Positions 1 through 8,847 of a stretch of 64,000 nt of DNA are shown piece by piece. Position numbers and translations under genes: made by a program. Origin of the DNA: Coriolopsis trogii (lineage: Eukaryota > Basidiomycota > Agaricomycetes > Polyporales > Polyporaceae); NCBI GenBank assembly GCA_020543525.1, contig JAHYIO010000023.1:744001-808000 (forward strand). Reading direction: 5' to 3'. A model generated the notes under the pieces. That model searched no databases. It was not told the DNA's origin and was given only the letters and a program-made list of their open reading frames with translations. Every line of letters begins with the position of its first letter. Within the stretch, counting starts at the first letter, position 1.

Positions 1-804
1 CTCGAAAGCGTCCAAGAGCCTGGCCCACCGCCCCTCGTCCCATGTCAGCACGTCCTTCCACTCCGCATTGTCCTCTCCCAACGTCTTCTTGAACCACACG
101 AAGAAGCTAGCAACGATGACGTCCGCATACGTGATCCCCTTCTCGTCGCCCATAAAGAACAGCTTCTTCTTGCCATCCGCCTCGAGCCAGCGCACGAGCT
201 TATGCACGTTCCCCTTCGTCGCTGCCCAATGCCCCGCGCGCTTCTCGCTCCCCACCGGCGCGAGCTCCTCAAGCTTCGCTCCGAGAGCCTTCTCTCGCGT
301 CTCCCGGAAGTACGGCTTGCTCTTCTCGCGCAGCTGCGCAAACGCCGCAGGAATAACGATCGGCGCAAAGTCCGGTCGGTTCACGGCCGCCCAGAACGCG
401 TCCTCGAACGCCGCGGTGAGCGCGTCCGCCTCGGGAGGGATAAGCCGCCGCGTCTCGGGGTACGCGCGGTCGAGGTAGCGCACAATGTCGGCAGAGTTCG
501 CCACGGCCTCCTTTGTGTTCGGGTCGTAGATGACGGGGAGGGTGTACAGGGGCGAGCCATCCTTGCGTTTATCGGCGGCCCGTGCGCCGATCTTCTTGCA
601 GACGGCCTCGATGTCGGGATATTCGACCCAGACGGTCTTGTACGGGATGCCCTTGATGTTAAGGCAGAATCTGGTGCAGGTGAGTGAGTTCGAAAGGGTC
701 GAAGGTTGGGTGGATGGGACCTACCTCGTCTTCCAAGTGTTCGGAGACCATGCTTTGCCCTTTGCATGCCCAGGAATATCGTAGAAGACGATTGGGGCGG
801 TCAT
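1..804 (-). CDS. Etherase-like glutathione S-transferase (GSTFuA type), copy 1, 3' end outside window
   Basis: Cytosolic glutathione transferase expected to conjugate or cleave aromatic ethers and xenobiotics. Exons on the minus strand are 804-725 and 670-1, with a 54-bp intron at 671-724. The start is the ATG at 804, giving MTAPIVFYDIPG. The N-terminal thioredoxin-fold half has the family signature WSPNTWKTR at the exon junction, then LNIKGIPYKTVWVEYPDIE. The all-helical C-terminal half includes SADIVRYLDRAYPE and ends in the window at WARLLDAFE. Comparison with the other three copies suggests only about 15 residues lie beyond base 1. WSPNTWKTR matches my memory of fungal GSTFuA enzymes related to bacterial LigE beta-etherases; the subclass is inference, the GST fold is secure. 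It is the first of four paralogues with the same single intron position. Confidence 0.9.
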
Positions 805-1294
805 GTTGATAGAGGAGGCAACGATGCAAGTTCGGTCGAAACCCGTCGTGTGACTCGATCAGTCGGATAGGAGAGGTCGCGTCCCTTAAAGACAATCGTA
901 CTATGAGTGGCACAGCCACATCACTCCTGCTTAGTGATGAGGTAGTGGAAGGCTCTAATTGCGAATTGCTGCGGTACGTGCACGTGTGGGTGTCTTCATG
1001 CTGGAAGGACACCAGGATGGCCGCTCGGTGTGCGCTGCCATGTTACTAGGATTCTGATGACTAAGGACCAAATGAAGGGAGACCAGTTTGACTCAATCAT
1101 ACGGCCAACGACTGGACTTAAGACTGGATGTTGATATACAAAGGACATCAGGAGGTATTCAAAGAGCGAACTCAGTCGTGATTGATGCTCACCGGAACGA
1201 GAATGTGGTCTACGAAAGATGACTCAGGTCGTGCCAGAAAGCAATCGATAGTCGCGCATCGGGACCAAGCACTCCAAAGCTGAAGCTCTGCAAT
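805..1294. other. Intergenic region between GST copies 1 and 2
   Basis: 490 bp holding the upstream region of GST copy 1 and the 3' flank of GST copy 2. I see no further coding exon, tRNA or clear repeat. Confidence 0.6.
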
Positions 1295-2165
1295 TCACTG
1301 CTCCGCGAGGGAACCATCATCGACCTGCTCCCACCGCTTGAACACAAACACCAACGCCGACCACCGCCCCTCGTCCCAAGTCAACAGATCCTGCCACTCC
1401 TCGCTCTTCTCTCCCAGCACGATCCGCACGAAGATCAAAAACGCCGCAAGCGTCACGTCCGCATACGAAACACTTTTCCCGCCCATAACGAGCACCCTCT
1501 CTTCCTCGTCCTCCCCGTTCGCCTCGTACCACCCCGCGACCGCGTGCCACGCAGCCTTCATGCCCGCCCAGCACTCCTTCCGCTTCTCGCTCCCCTCGGG
1601 GGCCATCTCCTCGAACCTCACGCCCAATTGCGCCTCCCGCGTCCGGCGGAAGTACGCCTCGCTCCTCGGGTTCAGCCTCCTGTTCGCCGCCGGGAGCAGC
1701 AAGGCGAAAGTCTCGGGGATCGCATACGCCGTCGCGACGAACGCGCGCTGGAACGCGGCGTGCAGCACGTCCGTCTCCCTCGGGACCAGCCGCGGCGTGT
1801 CCGGGTACGTCCTGTCGAGGTAGCGCACGATGTTCGCCGAGTCGACGACCGCGCGCTCCGTGTTCGGGTCGAAGATCATGGGCAGGGTGTAGAGCGGGGA
1901 GCCGTCCGCGCGTTTCTCGACGGCGACTGCACCGTGTTTGGTGGCTACCGCTTCGATGTCGGGGTACTCGACCCAGACGGTCTTGTACGGGACGCCCTTG
2001 ATGTTCAACGTCAGTCTGGGCTTCCAGAGTCAGCGCGCAAAGACAATAGGGAGAGATGGAAGAAACGTGATCATACCTCGTCTTCCACGTGTTAGGGTTC
2101 CACGCGACGGATTCGCCAGGGGCAGCGTTGCTGGGCAAGTCGTAGAATAGGATGGGTTGCGACAT
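1295..2165 (-). CDS. Etherase-like glutathione S-transferase (GSTFuA type), copy 2
   Basis: Complete paralogue of the neighbouring GST: 269 aa in two exons, 2165-2077 and 2015-1295, with a 61-bp intron at 2016-2076. The start at 2165 (MSQPILFYDLPS) gives the same exon-1 phase as the other copies. Signature WNPNTWKTR is followed by LNIKGVPYKTVWVEYPDIE, then SANIVRYLDRTYPDTP at the start of the helical domain. The acidic segment EANGEDEEERV near residue 200 is longer than in the other copies. Expected to be a soluble cytosolic glutathione-dependent detoxification or ether-processing enzyme. It lies head-to-tail with copy 1, which implies tandem duplication. A TATA-like box sits about 76 bp upstream of the ATG. 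Confidence 0.93.
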
Positions 2166-2240
2166 GACGAAGAGAGATCTACCGATGCGGAGATGGGCTG
2201 AAGTGTCCCCTCCGATCATCCTCGCGACAGCTTGCTCTCG

Positions 2241-2246
2241 TTTATA
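2241..2246 (-). promoter_or_regulatory. TATA-like box of GST copy 2
   Basis: TATAAA on the minus strand, about 76 bp upstream of the GST copy 2 start codon. Spacing and orientation fit a core promoter; no transcript data are available. Confidence 0.45.
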
Positions 2247-2567
2247 ACCCCCGTCGGGAGCCTAAATGGTCCCACAATCGACAAACCGCACTACCTTCGT
2301 TAAACTTGAGGTTGGGGCTTACAGTCATCTTCCGACTCCGAGTCGTCTGCTGAGTCAGAGCGTCGAGCATTGGGTCGGGTCTCGGCCGCGACGACGTCAA
2401 CACTGACCACTTACGTTGTGGACAAACGCTCTACGAAGCATTCGAGTCATTTCCAATGAGATATATAGCTGGAAAGCGTTGCGAAGCACGAGCAAACAAG
2501 ACGGGAACCCAATGAAAGTGTCCACATTACAGCCGTACCGTTGAACGGCACACAGGTTTGGCGTTGA

Positions 2568-4204
2568 TCAGTACACATAAGGCACAATGCGCCATGGGAC
2601 AAGCTTCTTGTACTTCTCCCAGTCCTTGCCGTATCTGTGGTGAGAGGGTGAGCTTGTCTCGTAACAGAACACCACGAAAACGCTTACTTTTTCTCACACG
2701 CCTCAGCATCCCGCCTCTCGCGGTGAATGAGAAGCACAGCGAAATAGATCACATAGAAGTACGTGATAGGAGTGTTGAAGCCCGTAGGAAGAGACCACGC
2801 GAACGCCATGAGAATGTCTCCCCTGCGATGGTATCAACGTTAAAATTAATTAGAGAAGGCGATTCTATAGCCAATGGATAGTAGGACGCACAAGTAGTTC
2901 GGGTGCCTGCTACGACCCCACCAGCCGGATGTCAAAAGCTTTCTGCCGCTCTCGGTGGTCATATACTGGAGGTCTGCACGAGTATCAGCGAATCAAGGTG
3001 TCAAACAAATACACAAACATCTTACTCTTCGGGTTGCGGCCATTCCTGAAGTCATTCTTCTCGCCGTTGGCGGCACGGAAGATGTAGTAACCAAGGAGGT
3101 TGACTGCAACAATGAGGCCAGTGTAGATGGGGCCAAGCTCGATCTGGTTGAAGACAAGGTACCGGGCTTGCAGGGAGTACACGAACGGCACCCAGGCGAG
3201 GTCACCAACTGCCAACATGAAACCAAAGCCGTCCGTGGTGATGTCCATAGTGGTCAAGATCGCAGGCTGCATAGATTGTTAGGCGGGATCACATCGCGTG
3301 CGCTAACCAGGACATACCTCGTTGTACAGTGCATCCACAACATACCAACCCTGGAACGCAAGCACAAGCCACATCGAATCGGTGACGTTGCCACCACGGC
3401 GGACTGCCTGTTCGCATGCCATGCCAATGTCAATCAGGACCCAGAGGATGAGTCCGGGGCGGAGCTCATTGAAAGACTTCAGATCAAAGGAACCAATCGA
3501 TGGGTTCAGCTCGCGACCGATGTAGAACTGCAGGAAACCATCAGTCAGCCACGGTTACGCGGAGGCAGAGGGAAGCATACATCGTAGATGGGGTTGCCGC
3601 TGTTTCCACCGAGCGCGAGAAGCGCGCCTTGACGGAACGATCCAGCGTAGCATGCGAGGGCTTGGAAGACAGACATGAGAATGGAGGCAGTGACGAGACC
3701 AACCCAGTGCTCGTAAATGAACGTCAGGGGCTGGGGACCATCGCGGTAGATGGTGCCAGCAGTCAAGCCGAGGGCCAAAAGCAAGGTTGAGAAGGCTACA
3801 AAGGCAGAGCTTAAGCACCACCCGCTGTGCACAGAAGCGAACTACACACCGTTGATTTTGTACTTCTTGGTCTGACCATTGCGCATGGTGGTACCCTCGA
3901 CCCAGTCTCCAGGGAGGATGAACCAAGCGACGACTGTGAAGGCATACCACGCGAGGTACGCGAGCGCAGCTTGCGTGTCCCATAGGCTCTTCCACCACGA
4001 CAAGTCCGAGAGCGAATCTAGGATTACTGCGGTGTCGATGGGAGGTGGGCAGCCACCGGTATGCTCGGAGCAGCCGAAGTATAGGGCGTAGGTCATGAAG
4101 GGGACACCGATGGTGATCGCAAATGCCCCCGGAGGCCCGAGGAACTCATAGTGAGTCGTGCGCGGATTGAGGTCCGACGTGGCCTTGACGGGGGATGAGG
4201 ACAT
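2568..4204 (-). CDS. ERG24: Delta(14)-sterol reductase (ergosterol C-14 reductase)
   Basis: Reduces the C14=C15 double bond left by CYP51 in ergosterol synthesis; NADPH-dependent and multi-pass in the endoplasmic reticulum. Seven exons on the minus strand: 4204-3850, 3795-3581, 3527-3318, 3266-3026, 2973-2892, 2822-2688 and 2634-2568, total 434 aa, against 438 in yeast Erg24. Family landmarks in order: an N-terminal [15 protein letters not shown], then [61 protein letters not shown] and a C-terminal [14 protein letters not shown] ending PYVY. Introns are 51-69 bp. The first intron (3796-3849) has a shorter alternative acceptor in another phase; the 54-bp version fits intron size and the yeast alignment better. 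It is divergent from the next gene and unrelated in function to the flanking GSTs. Confidence 0.95.
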
Positions 4205-4455
4205 GGTGGTCGTGAGCAGAGGACGTGAGAGCGCGAGTCTGGGACGCGTCGCGCGGTTGTGGCCTGATCATGGCCGCCTCAATTTCCCCACTCGGCTATG
4301 CGGTCACGCGTGACGCCCGTGACGCTGATGTGACCGTGCTCGCTGTTGAGCGGGACGGCGAGGACGAGCACGGCTGTTTCGCAACAACCAGCATGCTCTC
4401 ATGGGGTTTTTCTCTGCCAGGCGGACAGACGATCTCCACACGCCCATCCGACAAG
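4205..4455. promoter_or_regulatory. Divergent promoter region, ERG24 / coiled-coil gene
   Basis: 251 bp between two divergent start codons, so it must carry 5' regions of both genes. No specific sterol-response element was recognised by eye. Confidence 0.5.
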
Positions 4456-6941
4456 ATGACGCCTCCGTCGTGCGAGTCATTCGCTCCAGATTCGTGCGTG
4501 TCTCTCTCGTTCCCCCTACTCCCCCTCTCACCCGCGCACTCGCTCTCAGTACGGCAAGGCGAAGGGCAAAGAGCGCGAGGTAGAGTCCGACACATCCCAC
4601 ACGCCTTATTCCTCCCCCTCTCTCGCCGCCTCGAGCGCGTCATTCGCCACCAAAGCCGCCGACAAGCGCTCCATTGTAGGCTCTATCCGCGGTCCTCGTA
4701 CAAGCACCTCCACGTCCCGGAACTGGTCCCTAACATCATCAACGCCTTCAAAGCGCAACGGCAATGCCAGCGACATGACAGGACCCCGCACGTCCACAGA
4801 CCTCATAACGTCAGTGACCTTTCACGTCTGCCACCATCTCCCCTTCACAGACACCGTGTAGGGTAACACTCGCTCAACGACTCAACGAACTTGCTACGGC
4901 TAACTCGGAGGGACTGCTCAGGTGAGTCTCTACCCTTGGAACGCGGCCCACTCTCTACCATCCATCATTCCGTGACATGGAGCGCCAAGCATACACATCC
5001 GTCATGCGCCAATCCATAGTCATAGCCCATGAGACTAGCGTGTAAGGGAGCTATAATCGTCCCTGGTACAAGAGAACAGAGCGTTCTTTTCCTTTCCGTT
5101 TCCGTCATGATATGCGCAGACATAACTGTTGGCGTCATACCTGGCCTCTGGGTCTTCGTTGATTAGAGCTCATAATGCTAGGCTATGAAGCTTTTGCGAG
5201 ACACACGTGTCAGGGTGAAACAGTCACAGCTCAAGCCGGGGTGACTTGCGAGTACGCTCGCCTCCAGACACTAGTGGGAAGGCTCTGTAGCAGACCCTCC
5301 AGGGAACCCATTGTCCACCGTGCCTTCGTGGGTGCAGACCCCACGTCATATGTCTTTGAGGCTCATACCTCAGTACGATGAAACTCTTACACTGCTTGGG
5401 ACCGGTGTTGAACAGATGAATTATCATCTTGTGTTTTGCTATACTCACTAACGCACCACATACTGATATGTGCACATAGTGACGATGAGTATCGTCTTCT
5501 CCGCCAAAATCTCTTCGAACGATTTGCCAGCGGCTCGGCTGTGCCTACGGAGGCCCCTTTGGTCCCAATGTCGCGCTCAACACAGAACGCCGCTGATTCA
5601 CGAAGTGAGTACGATGTATCCAGTACCGTGGAATCTCACTGATTACTTCAAGATTCTCCATCTCACGGGCGTCGTTCCTCATCCAACTTCCATGTACAAT
5701 CTGGTTCTGTTCGGAGTCCCTCCGTTTCCTCCAAGAGGTCCATCTCTTCCACCGTCACCGGGCTCCTGAAGCGCGCAACGAGTCGTCGCGTTGTGTCCAT
5801 GCCTGCGGACTCAAATGGCGACTCTATGAGCGTTTACTCCATGGTGTCGAGCCCTTCTGAACGAGTCACACTCCCTCGAAAGCTCTCCAAACAGACGAGC
5901 GACCTCTCTCTTCGCACTGAACCCTCATCCTCGCGACTATCACAGACCTTTACGCGCAGAACCGTTATCGGCAACCATACCTTTACCCCTACAGACCCCG
6001 ACGTGCCTCGTACGAGAACCCGATCGGGGAGCCGCTCTGCCGCACCTCCATCTTCATTCCCTAGCTCGTCCTCCAGAGGGGCTGAGTCAACATATACCCA
6101 CATCAGCATGAGCGATATACCAAACGATGACCAAGTCGAGTCTGTGCAAGATATCCGACACCAAATAGAACTTGTAGAAGCTGAAGGCCGGCGACTACTA
6201 GATGCTTTTAACGGCCTCGAACTGTCAACGCTGACACGACAACGACAGCTGAAACCCCCCGTTATACCCCCACTTCCCTCCCATGGTTCGCTCAACGATG
6301 GACACTGGCCATCCGGTACACTGCGTCCCGGGAAGGACATGGACGCGCTCTCGTTCAAGTCAAGCGGCTCCGCGCGGACTGCACGGTCACTGAAACGCAT
6401 GCCGTCCGCAGGAGCGAAAATCCGGACGGCCTCCTCGTCGAACACGCTCGGGACCCCGTCTGCGGTCGTCCGCAAGGGGTCCATGTCTTCAGTGTCCTCT
6501 CGAGGCCGGACAGCTCCGTCATTCCCTACCCTCGCTGGCCACCTGGGACTCGCGAGCAGCTCGAGCGTCAACCTGGCGCGAAGTACGGGCCACCTACCAT
6601 TAGAGACCGTGGAAGAGACGGAGGGCAGGGCGGTGCAGCCGAGCTCGAGTCGGAACGGGAGCTCTCGCCGGGAGTCGAGGTGGGGACCTGGGGACAGTCT
6701 CGCGAGCCCCTTGTCGCCGTCGGCCCCGTCGGCCCGATCTGAGGTGGGCTCGACGGGCTCGGGCAGCAACCGCGGAGGAGTGGCGCAGATCGACGACGAG
6801 GAGCTGAGGCGCATGGAGGCCGAGCTGGCTGACATCCGGCGGCGGCGGGCGCAGGTGACGGCGAGGTATGAGGGGCGGCTGGAATACCTCCGTGCGCGAT
6901 TGAAGGGGGCGGAGCTTCGAGAGAAAATCTTGAGGAAGTGA
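4456..6941 (+). CDS. Conserved fungal Ser-rich coiled-coil protein, function unknown
   Basis: Function not recognised. Five exons: 4456-4497, 4550-4809, 4862-4921, 5480-5604 and 5653-6941, giving 591 aa. An early helical block, LAQRLNELATANSEGLL then SDDEYRLLRQNLFERF, resembles a motif I have seen in uncharacterised basidiomycete proteins and supports the joins. The centre is low-complexity Ser/Thr/Pro/Arg sequence rich in possible phosphosites. There are two further helical stretches: IRHQIELVEAEGRRLLDAF near residue 280 and a C-terminal coiled coil (LRRMEAELADIRRRRAQV to EILRK). No signal peptide or membrane segment is visible. Intron 3 (4922-5479) is 558 bp, about ten times the usual size here. 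The start exon of only 14 codons is the least certain part. Confidence 0.75.
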
Positions 6942-7264
6942 ACGTGCGTGGGCGGGCTCCTGTTGTATATCCCCCTCCTGTCGCGCTCTACTTGTTTGCT
7001 GTTGGATGTCACCTATCCCGTCTTGGGCTTGCCCTCCTTTATGACTGCGCTCCGTTCCTGTACACACTGTCCACTACCAGCGCGCACTACGAGTGCTGTC
7101 CGTTCGTTTAGTTTCACGCGTCAGCCATGTCCATCAAGCATATATACACGCCATACCATGGCTTAATGGGATGTACTCTACTTCGATCGCTCTCTAATTG
7201 TCACTCGTTTGCGCTTTCGTGAAGTCTATTCTTGTGTGTTGTACATGTTACATTGGACGTTTGC
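6942..7264. other. Convergent 3' intergenic region
   Basis: 323 bp between the 3' ends of the plus-strand coiled-coil gene and minus-strand GST copy 3. It probably holds both 3' UTRs; no coding signal is seen. Confidence 0.55.
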
Positions 7265-8130
7265 TTACAACTCCACCAGCGACCCAGCGTCGACCTGCCG
7301 GTACTTCTTGAACGCAGCCACGAGCTTGGCCCACCTCCCGTTATCCCAGGTGATCAACTCCTTCCACTTCTCGCTGTCCTCGCCGAGGGTGAGCTCGATC
7401 CAGGTGAGGAACGCGGCGAACGTGACGTCGGCGTACGCGATGTCGTCCCCGCCGAGCACGAAGAGCTTCTCCTCGCCGTCGGCCTCGAACCACTCTGCAT
7501 ACGTGTGGAAGACGGCCTTGGTGCCCGCCCACGCCTTCTTCTCCTTCTCGCTGCCCGGGGGCGCCAGGTCCTCGAGCTTGGAGTTGAAGAAGACCTCGCG
7601 GGTCGCGCGGAAGTACGCCTCGGAGCGCGCGTTCAGCTTGTCGTTCGAGGGGGGCATCATGATCGCGGGCACGTCGCCCCCGCCGAAGAGGGTGGACAGG
7701 AACGCGCGGTTGAACGCGGCGTGGAGCGCGTCGGTCTGCTTCGGGACGAGCGTGTGCGTGGACGGGTACGTCTTGTCGAGGTAGCGCGCGATGGCGGCCG
7801 AGTCGGACACCGTGCGCTTCGTGTTCGGGTCGTAGATCACGGGGAGCGTGTAGAGCGGGTTGCCGTCGGGGAGCGTGTCCGTCGGGGACGCGCCGATCTT
7901 CTTGCAGAGGGGCGCGACGTCGGGGTACTCGACCCAGACGGTCTTGTAGGGGATGCCCTTGATGTTCAGGGTGTATCTGCGACGTGGTGAGAGCGGTATC
8001 AGGCTGTGGGGCATGTGTGGGGCGAAGCCAACTGTTCGTACCTCGTCTTCCATGTATTGGGGTTCCAAGCTTGACTCTCGCTTGGCCCGACGTTGCGAGG
8101 GAAGTCGTAGAACACAATGGGCTCCGACAT
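7265..8130 (-). CDS. Etherase-like glutathione S-transferase (GSTFuA type), copy 3
   Basis: Complete GST of 266 aa in two exons, 8130-8042 and 7976-7265, with a 65-bp intron at the same place and phase as in the other copies. The start is MSEPIVFYDFPR. Signature WNPNTWKTR precedes YTLNIKGIPYKTVWVEYPDV. The helical half contains DSAAIARYLDKTYP and ends KKYRQVDAGSLVEL. Expected role is cytosolic glutathione-dependent modification of aromatic or xenobiotic compounds (family inference). It is separated from copies 1-2 by ERG24 and the coiled-coil gene, and from copy 4 by the helicase transposon, whose left end starts 438 bp upstream of its ATG. Confidence 0.93.
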
Positions 8131-8558
8131 GGTTGTATAGTTAGAGGGCAAGTGAGTGGGCAATGGACCGTGTCGTGGTCCAACGAGTACCTCCGCATCG
8201 TCGCCTATATAATACTCACGGAACAGTACTGTCCTCTCCGCGCCGAGGACAATATCCCCATATCTTGTCTGATCGTTCCCAAGATACTGCTTCCTGAGCA
8301 GGCGCCATATGTGCTGACTATCGCAGAGCAATGGAAGAGTGAACAGGAGGCACGAGGCGTGATCAAACGTGAGAAGTCGGGAAGGTTCACTGTAGGTCAA
8401 GCATCACGCGCACGCGCCGCCGGGACCTGATGCTTGTCAATGTTAAGCCTTTTGAAGAGGGCACCTTGCTGGTGCTGATCTGGGACGTGCATTGGGAGCT
8501 GTTGCAATACGAATTCACGGAGCAGCCAGGTGATGATCGTTGTGATATGCTAACTCCG
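8131..8558. other. 5' flank of GST copy 3 up to the transposon insertion
   Basis: 428 bp containing the GST copy 3 promoter. The left target duplication of the transposon begins immediately after. No coding exon is seen. Confidence 0.55.
8216..8221 (-). promoter_or_regulatory. TATA-like box of GST copy 3
   Basis: A TATATA run read on the minus strand, roughly 86 bp upstream of the GST copy 3 start. Position is similar to the TATA-like box of copy 2. Confidence 0.4.
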
Positions 8559-8567
8559 AGGTCACGC
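8559..8567. repeat. 9-bp target-site duplication, left copy
   Basis: AGGTCACGC directly abuts the left inverted repeat. The identical nonamer abuts the right inverted repeat at 14543-14551 in the same orientation, as expected for staggered-cut transposition. Confidence 0.9.
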
Positions 8568-8776
8568 CAGGCTCCTGCCCATCCGTCGTTCGGGTTGAGG
8601 CAGAATCTCGAGGCGAAGACAAGGCTGAGATGAGTAGGCGCTACTTGGTGGAAGGTGGTGTGAGTCACGTGCTAGAGTGTGTTGGGCCTCAACCCTCACA
8701 GACGGCTGGCACCAAACACATGTAAATAACGGAGCCTCGGTTGATAGACGCCCCCGGTGCTACTCCGTTTGGTAGC
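8568..8776. repeat. Left terminal inverted repeat of the helicase element
   Basis: 209 bp that pair with 14336-14542. The inner 101 bp (8676-8776) are identical to the reverse complement of 14336-14436. A diverged middle part follows, then a conserved outer tip of about 38 bp beginning CAGGCTCCTGCCCATCCG. Confidence 0.93.
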
Positions 8777-8847
8777 TCCGCCGCACCCCCAAGAGGCTAT
8801 TGATTGACTTCGACTCTCCGGAACGCGTCGTTGACTTATACGCGTCG

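Noticed and set aside
1317..2219. 300-codon minus-strand open frame overlapping GST copy 2
   Set aside because: It runs through the GST intron and then out of frame. Only its first part matches the true exon 1.
3810..3845. 36-bp alternative first intron in ERG24
   Set aside because: In frame, but shorter than every other intron in the gene. The 54-bp alternative (3796-3849) has better splice sites and fits the yeast protein length.
5834..7012. 392-codon open frame on the minus strand
   Set aside because: It lies antisense to exon 5 of the coiled-coil gene. It is Ser/Arg-rich shadow coding with no motif, and the plus strand has consistent splice sites.
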